16,188 nt of DNA from DASQBT01 sp035635075 (lineage in GTDB: Bacteria > Pseudomonadota > Gammaproteobacteria > Burkholderiales > Thiobacillaceae), in contig DASQBT010000138.1 of NCBI GenBank assembly GCA_035635075.1, positions 1 to 16,188 of the forward strand. Direction: 5' to 3'. Under the pieces are notes generated by a model. That model was given only the letters and a program-made list of their open reading frames with translations. It was not told the origin of the DNA and searched no databases. This document shows, piece by piece, positions 1 to 9,029 of this stretch. The position numbers were made by a program, and so were the translations under genes. Every line of letters starts with the position of its first letter. The first letter of the stretch is position 1.

Positions 1-2181
<2,181 letters not shown>

Positions 2182-2182
2182 A

Positions 2183-3316
2183 TCAGCGGTGTTTCTTTTC
2201 CATCATCGCCGTGAACCGATCGAACAGATAACTCACGTCATGCGGACCCGGGCTGGCTTCCGGATGTCCCTGGAAGGAAAATGCGGGGGCATCGGTGCGA
2301 GCCATGCCCTGGAGGCTGCCGTCGAACAACGAAACATGGGTGGGCTTGAGGTTACCCGGCAGGGTCGCGGCATCCACCGCAAACCCATGGTTCTGGCTGG
2401 TAATCGCCACCCGGCCGGACTCCAGGTCCTTCACCGGATGATTCGCTCCGTGATGGCCGAATTTCATTTTCAAGGTTTTCGCGCCGGATGCCAGCGCAAG
2501 CAGCTGGTGACCCAGGCAGATGCCGAAGGTGGGCACCCCTCTCCCAACAATGTCGCGTATTGCCGTAATTGCATAATCGCAGGGCTCAGGGTCGCCGGGG
2601 CCGTTGGAGAGAAACACGCCATCGGGGTTCATGGCCAGCACATCCGCAGCCGCGGTCTTGGCCGGCACCACCGTCAGGCGGCAGCCGCGCGACGCGAGCA
2701 TGCGCAGGATATTGCGCTTGACCCCATAGTCATAGGCCACCACATGGAAACGGTTATGGTCGCGCGCCGCATAGCCCTTGCCCAGCGTCCACTCCCCTTC
2801 CTCCCATTCATGCGCCTGCTCGCACGTCACCACCTGCGCCAGATCCATGCCTGCAAGCCCCGGAAAGGCGCGCGCCTGCGCCAGCGCCTCGGCCTCATCG
2901 ATGCGCCCGGCCATGATGCAGCCATTCTGGGCGCCCGTTTCGCGCAAGATGCGGGTCAGGCGGCGCGTATCGATGTCGGCGATTGCAACGATGCTTTGGT
3001 CCAGGAGGTAGGCACGCAACGACTGGCTGGCGCGGAAGCTGGAATACAGCCTGGGCACGTCCCGGACCACCAGCCCAGCCACATGAATGCGCTCGGACTC
3101 CACATCCTCGGCGTTCACCCCGTAGTTGCCGATGTGGGGATAGGTGAGCGTGACGATCTGTCGGGAGTAAGACGGGTCGGTGAGGATTTCCTGATACCCG
3201 GTAAGCGCAGTATTGAACACCACCTCGCCGGTGGTCATGCCGTCGGCGCCGATGGAAAGGCCGCGAAACACCGAGCCGTCGGCAAGCGCAAGAAGGGCAG
3301 GCTGGGCCTTGGGCAC
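2183..3316 (-). CDS. carA: Carbamoyl phosphate synthase small (glutaminase) subunit
   Basis: CarA hydrolyses glutamine and channels ammonia to CarB. It has an N-terminal CarA-specific domain (GEVVFNTALTGYQEILTDPS) and a C-terminal class I amidotransferase domain. The nucleophile Cys is in GICLGHQ (about residue 267) and the His/Glu pair in GHPEASPGP (about 351 and 353), matching E. coli Cys269, His353 and Glu355. I place the start at the GTG at 3316, giving 377 residues (E. coli 382), because GGAG sits six bases upstream of it. An in-frame TTG at 3328 would add four residues, but it lies inside that Shine-Dalgarno and has none of its own. It is followed after one base by carB and preceded by its own promoter near 3395-3423. 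Confidence 0.97.
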   Translation of the reverse strand: MPKAQPALLALADGSVFRGLSIGADGMTTGEVVFNTALTGYQEILTDPSYSRQIVTLTYPHIGNYGVNAEDVESERIHVAGLVVRDVPRLYSSFRASQSLRAYLLDQSIVAIADIDTRRLTRILRETGAQNGCIMAGRIDEAEALAQARAFPGLAGMDLAQVVTCEQAHEWEEGEWTLGKGYAARDHNRFHVVAYDYGVKRNILRMLASRGCRLTVVPAKTAAADVLAMNPDGVFLSNGPGDPEPCDYAITAIRDIVGRGVPTFGICLGHQLLALASGAKTLKMKFGHHGANHPVKDLESGRVAITSQNHGFAVDAATLPGNLKPTHVSLFDGSLQGMARTDAPAFSFQGHPEASPGPHDVSYLFDRFTAMMEKKHR

Positions 3317-3394
3317 AGGAAACTCCAAAATTTGCTGGTGGGCGTGAGGCAGGGCAGTGCGTGAGGAGGTCCGGCGCGCCCGAATTGAGGGTGA

Positions 3395-3423
3395 ATTATA
3401 CCTTGGATGGCGCGCCAGGGCAA
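3395..3423 (-). promoter_or_regulatory. Probable sigma70 promoter of carAB
   Basis: Read on the minus strand, a perfect TATAAT (3395-3400) follows TTGCCC (3418-3423, 4 of 6 to TTGACA) after 17 bases. Transcription would start near 3388, leaving a leader of about 70 nt before the GTG at 3316. The 12-mer GTATAATTCACC recurs at the nadK promoter. An 8-bp palindrome GGCGCGCC lies in the spacer (3409-3416) and another just past the expected start site (3373-3380). Confidence 0.65.
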
Positions 3424-3487
3424 AGCAGACCTGGGCCGTTTCGGCTCGTCAGGACACGGGCCACCAACGAGCGCATGTGCCTTGCCC

Positions 3488-3520
3488 GCTGCCGCCGTGG
3501 TGCTCCAGCATCACGGCAGC
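3488..3520 (-). terminator. Hairpin across the grx stop codon, possible 3' end of bamE-dapB-grx
   Basis: GCTGCC (3488-3493) pairs with GGCAGC (3515-3520). Inside it, after a 3-base bulge, GTGGTGCT (3497-3504) faces AGCATCAC (3507-3514) with one non-Watson-Crick pair. The grx TGA (3511-3513) is inside the stem. No T-run follows on either strand, so it is not a standard intrinsic terminator. It may stabilise the 3' end, assist Rho-type termination, or be incidental. The remaining 3317-3487 holds only the carA leader and promoter. Confidence 0.35.
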
Positions 3521-3765
3521 AAATGATCCAGCCCGCCATCCATATGCAGTTCGGTGAGTTCAGTGAATCCGCCGATGCACGTGCCATCCACGACGATCTG
3601 CGGCACGGTGCGCGCGCCATTGGTCACCACGGAAAATTCCCTCAATGCGGCCCGATCCAGATCGATGCGGATTTCGTCGTAGGCAATGCCGCGCTTGTCG
3701 AGAAAGGCCTTGGCCTTCACGCAGACAGGGCAGGTACCGGTGCTGTAGACCTTGACTCTATTCAT
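3511..3765 (-). CDS. grxC: Glutaredoxin 3-type dithiol glutaredoxin
   Basis: This is an 84-residue single-domain glutaredoxin, the usual length for GrxC (about 83), which reduces disulfides and glutathione mixed disulfides using GSH in the cytoplasm. The active site is CPVC at residues 12-15, where the family usually has CPYC; both cysteines are present. The cis-proline motif TVPQI is at 53-57 and the glutathione-binding GG at 65-66 is followed by FTEL. The ATG at 3765 is nine bases after the dapB stop, with AGTAGG upstream as a weak Shine-Dalgarno overlapping the dapB stop, so it is probably the last gene of bamE-dapB-grx. The family call is secure; the exact subtype is less so because of the Tyr to Val change. 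Confidence 0.9.
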   Translation of the reverse strand: MNRVKVYSTGTCPVCVKAKAFLDKRGIAYDEIRIDLDRAALREFSVVTNGARTVPQIVVDGTCIGGFTELTELHMDGGLDHLLP

Positions 3766-3774
3766 GGCGCAAGC

Positions 3775-4578
3775 CTACTTCAATCCCAGAACGTCGCGCA
3801 TGTCGTACAGCCCCGGCCCTTTGTCACGCAGCCATTTGGCGGCGCGCAGTGCGCCATGGGCGAAGGTGGCGCGGCTGCTGGCCTTATGGGTAAGTTCGAC
3901 GCGCTCGCCGGTGCCGGCGAACAGCAGCGTGTGATCGCCGACGATATCGCCGCCGCGCACAGTGGCAAAGCCTATACTCTCCGGGCGGCGTTCCCCGGTA
4001 ACGCCCTCGCGGCCATACACCGCGCAGGTCTTCAGATCGCGCCCCAATGCGCCAGCCACGGCCTGGCCTATGACAAGGGCGGTGCCGGATGGGGCGTCGA
4101 CCTTGTGCCTGTGATGGGCTTCAATGATCTCAATGTCGTAACCCTCGTTCAACACACGTGCCGCGGTTTCGGCCAGTTTCAACAGCAAGTTGACCCCAAC
4201 ACTGAAGTTGGGGGCAAAGACGATGCCGATGTCTCTTGCCGCAGCCTTGATGGCCGCATTCCCCGCCGCATCGAACCCTGTAGTGCCGACAACAAGATTG
4301 ACCCCGGCTTTGCCGCAGGCATCAAGATAGGTCAGCGTGGCCTGCGGGCGGGTGAAATCAACCAGGACATCCGCGCCCGCGAGTGCCGATGTCGTGTCGT
4401 CCGTTACGCATATCCCGGTCGTGCCGCCCAACATGCCTGTATCCTGGCCGATCGCCGGGCTGCCCGGGCGATCCAGCGCGCCATACAGCGTACAGCCGAC
4501 ATCCTGCCCCACGGCCTCCAGCAGCACGCGGCCCATGCGCCCCGACACGCCGGAGATGACGGTTTGCAGAGCGCTCAT
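3775..4578 (-). CDS. dapB: 4-hydroxy-tetrahydrodipicolinate reductase
   Basis: DapB reduces 4-hydroxy-tetrahydrodipicolinate with NAD(P)H in the diaminopimelate/lysine pathway, supplying peptidoglycan cross-links. It has 267 residues (E. coli 273). The dinucleotide-binding GVSGRMGR is at 10-17, VDFTRP at 73-78 and GTTGF at 98-102. The C-terminal catalytic segment HHRHKVDAPSGTAL starts at 155, so His155 and Lys159 correspond to E. coli His159 and Lys163. Its ATG overlaps the bamE stop by four bases (ATGA), which implies translational coupling; a clear Shine-Dalgarno is lacking. The glutaredoxin gene follows after nine bases. Confidence 0.97.
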   Translation of the reverse strand: MSALQTVISGVSGRMGRVLLEAVGQDVGCTLYGALDRPGSPAIGQDTGMLGGTTGICVTDDTTSALAGADVLVDFTRPQATLTYLDACGKAGVNLVVGTTGFDAAGNAAIKAAARDIGIVFAPNFSVGVNLLLKLAETAARVLNEGYDIEIIEAHHRHKVDAPSGTALVIGQAVAGALGRDLKTCAVYGREGVTGERRPESIGFATVRGGDIVGDHTLLFAGTGERVELTHKASSRATFAHGALRAAKWLRDKGPGLYDMRDVLGLK

Positions 4579-5747
4579 TTCAGTTTCTTGCCATGCAGGG
4601 CTGGCAGCACTCTTTCCTCCAGGATCAGCCAGCGGCCGTCCTGCAGGCCCATCAGCAGTTGCTTGACCACGGTGTCATGAAAGGTGGCGGAGCGATAGTA
4701 CTGATTGAAGGTAATCAGTGCCCGGCCCGGGGCAGGAAACTCCACCACCGGTGATTCGATCCGCACCTCGATATTCTTCGAAAGATTGAGCAGGAGGCGC
4801 CGGCGCTTTTCCCACTCGACCTTGTCAAAGCCGCCCATCGGCTTGAAATCGCTTGCGTAAGCCGCCAGATAGGCTTGCTCATCCCGGTCCGACCAAGCTT
4901 TGGCCCAAGCTCGGGCCGCCGCCAGCACCGCGGCATCAACATCGGACACCGCAGTCGTCTGGGGAAAATCTGGCACCACTTCCGGCTTCAAGTTGGCTGC
5001 GTTAGTGTCGCGCCGCAGGGCCAGGGGCTGAGGGAAAGAACTCACAACCTGCTTGGCGCGAGATTTCGCCGGGGAAGCCCCCAGGGGTGGAACCACGCTG
5101 GTCTTGACGCGCGACCGTCCTGTCGATGTCGCAGCATGCCTCGCGGGCTTCGTCGGAGCGCCGCTGCTGACTGGTTCTACTGCCGCGGCAACCGGCGTCG
5201 CCTGCGCTGCGGCCTGCGTTTCTTGAGTGGCGGCAGGCTGGGGCTGGGTCGGGGATTCCTCAACAGGCTTGTTATCCGCAGGCGCTTTGGGTGGCTCGGC
5301 AGCGACCACGGCGGCAGCGGGCGGGACCGGCGGCTCGGCGCCCGACACAGGCTTGCCTGCCGACGCAGCCTGTGTCGGCTCGGCCTTGCCGACGCTCGCA
5401 GATTGCGCCGCCGCGGCCATCGGCTGCGCCAGGCCACTGGTCTCGATGCGGTCCAACACGTCGTGGTCGAAGAATAGCGTGAGGCGATTTTGCGCGGTCA
5501 GTTTGCCCGCGTTGCGATAGTTATAGACATAATCCCAACGGTTATCGCGGAAGGGATCAATCAGCAAGGGGGTGCCCAGCAAAAAACGGACTTGCGAGCG
5601 CGTCAGGCCCGGTTTGAGCTTTTCCAGGGCTTCCTGGTCGATGACGTTGCCCTGCTGCACGTCGATCTTGTGCGGGGAAATGGGCAACTGGGTGGTCGAA
5701 CACGCTGCCAGGAATAATGCCGTAAGGGGGAGAAGCCGTGCCCGCAT
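4575..5747 (-). CDS. bamE: BamE-like outer-membrane lipoprotein fused to a Cds6-type NTF2-like domain
   Basis: The first hundred residues are BamE: a lipoprotein signal peptide with lipobox LAAC (lipidated Cys16, then Ser, expected to go to the outer membrane), QQGNVIDQEALEKLKPGLTR, and the family core FLLGTPLLIDPFRDNRWDYV ending TLFFDHDVLDRI. BamE is an accessory subunit of the beta-barrel assembly machine and is normally 110-160 residues. This one has 390. About 160 residues of Pro/Ala/Gln/Ser-rich linker, turning basic in its second half, are followed by a folded-looking domain (about 270-383) with AWAKAWSDRDEQAYLAAYA, WEKRRRLLL and DGRWLILEERV. I recognise this as the NTF2/SnoaL-like domain at the C-terminus of Cds6-family L,D-transpeptidases and some TPR proteins. 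No transpeptidase domain is present. The frame is continuous. The start has no obvious Shine-Dalgarno; the stop overlaps dapB. Confidence 0.88.
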   Translation of the reverse strand: MRARLLPLTALFLAACSTTQLPISPHKIDVQQGNVIDQEALEKLKPGLTRSQVRFLLGTPLLIDPFRDNRWDYVYNYRNAGKLTAQNRLTLFFDHDVLDRIETSGLAQPMAAAAQSASVGKAEPTQAASAGKPVSGAEPPVPPAAAVVAAEPPKAPADNKPVEESPTQPQPAATQETQAAAQATPVAAAVEPVSSGAPTKPARHAATSTGRSRVKTSVVPPLGASPAKSRAKQVVSSFPQPLALRRDTNAANLKPEVVPDFPQTTAVSDVDAAVLAAARAWAKAWSDRDEQAYLAAYASDFKPMGGFDKVEWEKRRRLLLNLSKNIEVRIESPVVEFPAPGRALITFNQYYRSATFHDTVVKQLLMGLQDGRWLILEERVLPALHGKKLK

Positions 5748-5775
5748 TTCGTTAGGGACGCATGTGTCGAAAAGC

Positions 5776-5804
5776 GTTATGATAACTGAGTTTCTTTCTC
5801 AGTT
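5776..5804. promoter_or_regulatory. Inverted repeats in the bamE/fur divergent region
   Basis: Two adjacent dyads lie in the 70-bp gap. GTTAT-G-ATAAC (5776-5786) is perfect and provides a -10-like hexamer on each strand: TATGAT for fur (5778-5783) and TATCAT for bamE (5779-5784). AACTGAG-N7-CTCAGTT (5784-5804) is a perfect 7-bp repeat, which in a fur transcript would form a stem-loop ending one base before the GGAG ribosome-binding site. Neither strand has a good -35. Similarity to the 19-bp Fur box is poor (about 9 of 19), so autoregulation is only a possibility. Confidence 0.4.
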
Positions 5805-5817
5805 CGGAGCCGCTTTC

Positions 5818-6249
5818 GTGAGCGCCCCCAGTGACCTGAAAAACATCGGGCTTAAAGCCACCCTGCCGCGCCTGAAAATCCTGGATATTTTCGAGCACAG
5901 CGAAAAACGCCACATGACCGCGGAGGAGGTCTACCGTCTGCTGTCCGACGAGGGCCACGATATCGGCTTGGCCACGGTCTACCGGGTGCTGACCCAGTTC
6001 GAACAGGCCGGCCTCTTGATGCGCCACCATTTTGACTCCGAGAAGGCCGTGTTCGAACTGAACCAGGGCAACCACCACGACCACCTTGTCTGTCTGCAAT
6101 GCGGTCGCGTGGAGGAGTTTCTCGATGGGGAAATCGAAAAGCGGCAGAACAAGATTGCCGAGCAGCGCGGGTTCTCCATTCACGATCACTCACTGCAGAT
6201 TTACGCCGATTGCATCAAGGATCACTGCCCGCACCGGCCGCGCCGATAA
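5818..6249 (+). CDS. fur: Ferric uptake regulator
   Basis: Fur is the cytoplasmic Fe(II)-dependent repressor of iron-uptake genes. From the GTG at 5818 it has 143 residues (E. coli 148). The winged-helix DNA-binding part contains GLKATLPRLKIL, MTAEEVYRLL and LATVYRVLTQFEQAGL. The dimerisation part has the metal-binding HHDH (86-89), the structural zinc CxxC at Cys92/Cys95 and a second pair at Cys132/Cys137. I chose GTG because GGAG lies eight bases upstream and the product begins like other Fur proteins. An in-frame ATG at 5779 would add 13 residues (MITEFLSQFGAAF) but has no Shine-Dalgarno and would lie on the presumed promoter. It converges on recN with 15 bases between the stops. Confidence 0.95.
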   Translation: MSAPSDLKNIGLKATLPRLKILDIFEHSEKRHMTAEEVYRLLSDEGHDIGLATVYRVLTQFEQAGLLMRHHFDSEKAVFELNQGNHHDHLVCLQCGRVEEFLDGEIEKRQNKIAEQRGFSIHDHSLQIYADCIKDHCPHRPRR

Positions 6250-6264
6250 GCGCCCATCATCTCG

Positions 6265-7932
6265 TCAGCGCGCGACTGCCAGCTCCAGCATCTCCTGCGC
6301 ATGCCTGCGCGTTGTCGCGGTGATTTCCTGCCCGCCCAACATGCGGGCGATTTCCTCCACCCTTGCGCGGCTGTCCAGAGGCCGGATGTCGCTTTGCAAC
6401 TTCTCGCCAACGACCGTCTTGCTGACCAGCAGATGCTGATCTCCCCAGGACGCGACCTGCGGCAGGTGGGTAATCACCAGCACCTGCTTGGATTTGCCCA
6501 CCTGGGCCAGGCGGCGGCCAACCGTTTCCGCAACCGCGCCGCCTATGCCCACATCGACTTCATCGAGAATCAGGGTCGGCACCCCGGCCTGTCCCGACAT
6601 CGCGGTCTGAATGGCCAGACTGATTCGCGACAACTCGCCGCCGGAGGCAACTTTATCAAGCGGCCCGGCGGGCAGGCCTCCATGGGTGGAGACGAAGAAT
6701 CCCACCTCTTCCATGCCCGCGGCGCGAGGATCGTCCAAAGCCTGGAGGCGAACTTCGAAACGCGCATCCGCAAGCGCGAGCTCCGATAGAGCGCTGTTCA
6801 CGCTGCGCGCCAGATCCTTGCCCGCCTGCTTGCGCAGCCGCCCAAGTTGTCCCGCCAGATCCTTGTACTTGGCTGCCGCTGCCTCCTCCGCACGCCGCAA
6901 CGCGTCCACGTTGTCCGCCTCATTCAGGTCGTTCAGCCGGGACTGCATATCGCGAATCAGTTCAATCAGCTGCTCGGGCGGCAACCGGTGCTTGCGCGAT
7001 AGCCGGTGAACTTCGCCCATACGCCGATCCAGCTCCGCGAGACGCTCCGGGTCCAGGCTGAGCCGATCCGCATAGCGCCGCAATTCGTGCACAGCCTCGC
7101 CCAGCTGAGCCAGGCCGGAGGCGATCAATTCGCCAATCGGCGCGAGCGCCGCATCGTAGCCCGCCAATTCTCCCATGCGATGCTCCAGACTGGCGAGTCG
7201 CGACCGCAGCGCATCATCGCCCTCATCCAGCGACGTCAGCGATTGCGCACAGCCTTCCATCAACGCCGTGCTGTGGGACAGGCGGCCATGCTCAGCCTGC
7301 AGATCATTCCACGCTTCGATGTCCGCCCGGGCAGGCAGGAGATCCGCCAGCGCGGCGGTCAGCGCTTCGCGTTCAATGGCCCGTTCGCGCCCCAGGGTAT
7401 GGGCTTCCTCCAGGCGGCTGCGCGCCGTCTTCCATGTCCGCCACGCTTGCCCCACCTGTTGCACAGATGATTCTGCGCCGCCATAGCTGTCGAGCAGATT
7501 GCGCTGCACCTCGGTTCGGAGCAGCGCGTGATGGGCGTGCTGGCCGTGGATGTCCACCAGCAGGTCGCCAATCTGTTTGAGCTGAGTCAGGGTAACAGCG
7601 GAGCCATTGACGAAAGCGCGCGACCGGCCGCCTGCGTCGATCATGCGTCTGAGCAGACACTCGCCGGGCTCGGCAGCAAGGCCGGCTTCCTCCAGCCAGG
7701 CTTGGCATTCGGGCAGCTTGGCCACATCGAATTCGGCGCTGATTTCCGCCCGCTCCGCGCCCTGGCGGATCATTCCGGTCTCGCCGCGAGCGCCCAGGGC
7801 GAGGGCCAGGGCATCGACCAACAAGGACTTTCCCGCGCCCGTCTCCCCGGTCAGCACGGTCAGTCCCGGCCGGAAATTCACCTCCAGCTGCTCCACCAGG
7901 ACAAAATCGCGCAGGCTAAGGTTTCTTAACAT
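6265..7932 (-). CDS. recN: DNA repair protein RecN (SMC-like ATPase)
   Basis: RecN is an SMC-related ATPase that acts early in recombinational repair of double-strand breaks. From the ATG at 7932 it has 555 residues (E. coli 553) and starts MLRNLSLRDFVLVEQLEVNF as in the family. Walker A GETGAGKS is at 29-36. The long middle part has coiled-coil character, and the C-terminal ATPase half carries the ABC signature VASGGELSRISLA and Walker B TLILDEVDVGIGG. The start is preceded by AGGA at good spacing. The frame also extends to an ATG at 7998, but those extra residues are unlike RecN. No LexA operator is visible upstream. It lies downstream of nadK on the same strand and its ATG overlaps the stop of a 46-codon ORF. 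Confidence 0.97.
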   Translation of the reverse strand: MLRNLSLRDFVLVEQLEVNFRPGLTVLTGETGAGKSLLVDALALALGARGETGMIRQGAERAEISAEFDVAKLPECQAWLEEAGLAAEPGECLLRRMIDAGGRSRAFVNGSAVTLTQLKQIGDLLVDIHGQHAHHALLRTEVQRNLLDSYGGAESSVQQVGQAWRTWKTARSRLEEAHTLGRERAIEREALTAALADLLPARADIEAWNDLQAEHGRLSHSTALMEGCAQSLTSLDEGDDALRSRLASLEHRMGELAGYDAALAPIGELIASGLAQLGEAVHELRRYADRLSLDPERLAELDRRMGEVHRLSRKHRLPPEQLIELIRDMQSRLNDLNEADNVDALRRAEEAAAAKYKDLAGQLGRLRKQAGKDLARSVNSALSELALADARFEVRLQALDDPRAAGMEEVGFFVSTHGGLPAGPLDKVASGGELSRISLAIQTAMSGQAGVPTLILDEVDVGIGGAVAETVGRRLAQVGKSKQVLVITHLPQVASWGDQHLLVSKTVVGEKLQSDIRPLDSRARVEEIARMLGGQEITATTRRHAQEMLELAVAR

Positions 7933-8072
7933 CAGCGTCCTATCCGGCAAAGTCGCTGGATAAGAGCGGACGAGATTCGGCGCGATGCCCTGTCGCAAGT
8001 CCTCGCCAGGTGTTCAAGCGGGCTGCGGTTTGCTTCGCGTCTCACACCGATTTCGACGGTTTCCTCACTCAT
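7932..8072 (-). CDS. Possible small ORF between nadK and recN (46 residues, unknown)
   Basis: An ATG at 8072 opens a 46-codon frame beginning MSEETVEIGVRREANRSPLE and ending LIQRLCRIGR. It has GAAGG seven bases upstream, and its TGA overlaps the recN ATG by one base (TGATG), a classic coupling arrangement. The product is Arg-rich (10 of 46) with two Cys and no signal peptide or membrane segment. A second short frame reaching from within the end of nadK (ending SVEESEFVKALG) stops in an ATGA overlap with this ATG, so nadK, the ORFs and recN could be read in sequence. I do not recognise either peptide. Most of the otherwise empty nadK-recN gap (7933-8121) is this frame. A chance ORF in GC-rich DNA is a real alternative. 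Confidence 0.3.
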   Translation of the reverse strand: MSEETVEIGVRREANRSPLEHLARTCDRASRRISSALIQRLCRIGR

Positions 8073-8121
8073 CCCAGGGCCTTCACAAATTCCGACTCTT
8101 CCACCGAATTTACGCGATAGG

Positions 8122-8994
8122 CTAAAGCTGATGCCCCCAATGCAGTTTTTGCCGCAGGGTGGAGTAATAGCTGTGATCCAGAGGATGCAGCAAAGTCACG
8201 GGCTTTACGGCACGGTAGATCTCCACCCGATCGCCGATCTTCAGCTCGGCGTAGCGTTGTCCGTCGAAATGGACCCGGCAGTCATCCGCGAACATGATAT
8301 GGATCTGCACACGGGAGTCCCCGTTGATCGCGATTGGGCGGGCGGAGAAGGAATGCGGACAGATTGGCACCAGGGCGATCGCATCCAGCGTGGGGTGCAG
8401 AATGGGACCGCCGGCCGACAGGGCGTAGGCCGTTGAACCGGTAGGGGTGGCCACCACCAGGCCGTCCGAGCGTTGACTGTAGACAAACTCTTCGTCGATG
8501 GAAACCTCGATCTCGATGAGCCGACCTGCCCCGCCCTTGCTAACCACCACGTCATTGAACGCACAGGCTTCGGTGACGAGCATCTGGTCCCGAATCACCC
8601 TGGCATTCAGAAGTATCCGGTCCTCCGCATGGAACTTGCCCGCCAGCATCTCGGCCAAGTTCGTTTCCATCTCGTCCACCGAAATGTCGGTCAGAAAGCC
8701 CAGTCGTCCCTGATTGACGCCAATGATGGGAATTCCGAAGGGCGCAAGCACGCGCGCAATTGAAAGAATGGTCCCGTCCCCGCCAAGCACGACGGTCACA
8801 TCGGCCAGGTGCCCGATATCCGACAGGTTTTCCAACCGGTAGCCGGGAATATCGAGCTTTTCGGCGGTCTGCCGGGCGATCACCACCTGATAACCGCGAT
8901 GCACGAGAAAGCGTGCGAGACACAGGACAGACTCCGCGATTTCGGCACTGTCGTACTTGCTGACCAACGCGACCGTCTTAAATGGCGTGTTCAT
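8122..8994 (-). CDS. nadK: NAD kinase
   Basis: NadK phosphorylates NAD with ATP (or polyphosphate in some relatives) to give NADP. It has 290 residues (E. coli 292). The diagnostic GGDGT is at 71-75, NQGRLGFLTD at 94-103, AFNDVVVSKG near 145-154, and the glycine-rich DGLVVATPTGSTAYALSAGGP in the second half. The start at 8994 matches the family N-terminus (FKTVALVSKYD). There is no Shine-Dalgarno: a TATAAT ends only seven bases before the ATG, so the message may be leaderless. It is transcribed away from hrcA and leads toward recN. Confidence 0.97.
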   Translation of the reverse strand: MNTPFKTVALVSKYDSAEIAESVLCLARFLVHRGYQVVIARQTAEKLDIPGYRLENLSDIGHLADVTVVLGGDGTILSIARVLAPFGIPIIGVNQGRLGFLTDISVDEMETNLAEMLAGKFHAEDRILLNARVIRDQMLVTEACAFNDVVVSKGGAGRLIEIEVSIDEEFVYSQRSDGLVVATPTGSTAYALSAGGPILHPTLDAIALVPICPHSFSARPIAINGDSRVQIHIMFADDCRVHFDGQRYAELKIGDRVEIYRAVKPVTLLHPLDHSYYSTLRQKLHWGHQL

Positions 8995-9001
8995 GCGGTG
9001 A

Positions 9002-9007
9002 ATTATA
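9002..9007 (-). promoter_or_regulatory. -10 element of nadK, suggesting a leaderless mRNA
   Basis: On the minus strand TATAAT occupies 9002-9007 within GTATAATTCACC, the same 12-mer found at the carA promoter. The nadK ATG starts at 8994, seven bases past the hexamer, which is where transcription would normally begin. No good -35 is seen at 16-18 bases; that region is inside the first codons of hrcA. Confidence 0.5.
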
Positions 9008-9023
9008 CGGGCCGTATTAGAAT
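9005..9023 (+). promoter_or_regulatory. hrcA -10 candidate and central palindrome
   Basis: TAGAAT (9018-9023, 5 of 6 to TATAAT) ends six bases before the hrcA ATG at 9030, again placing a start site at the initiation codon. Between this and the nadK -10 lies the perfect dyad ATACGG-G-CCGTAT (9005-9017), a possible operator covering both promoters. No -35 match is convincing. TTAGAA and TGCTAA at 9017-9036 resemble CIRCE ends but are too close together to be a CIRCE element. Confidence 0.35.
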
Positions 9024-9029
9024 GAAACC

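Noticed and set aside
5770..5795. Fur box in the fur promoter region.
   Set aside because: Best alignment to the 19-bp consensus gives about 9 matches, too few to call; kept only as a possibility under the inverted repeats.
5572..5817. Upstream extension of fur to an ATG at 5572.
   Set aside because: The extension runs antisense through bamE, has no Fur-like sequence, and a GTG with a proper ribosome-binding site starts the canonical protein at 5818.
7933..8121. LexA (SOS) operator upstream of recN.
   Set aside because: No CTGT-N8-ACAG is present; the CTGT near 7990 has no partner at the required spacing.
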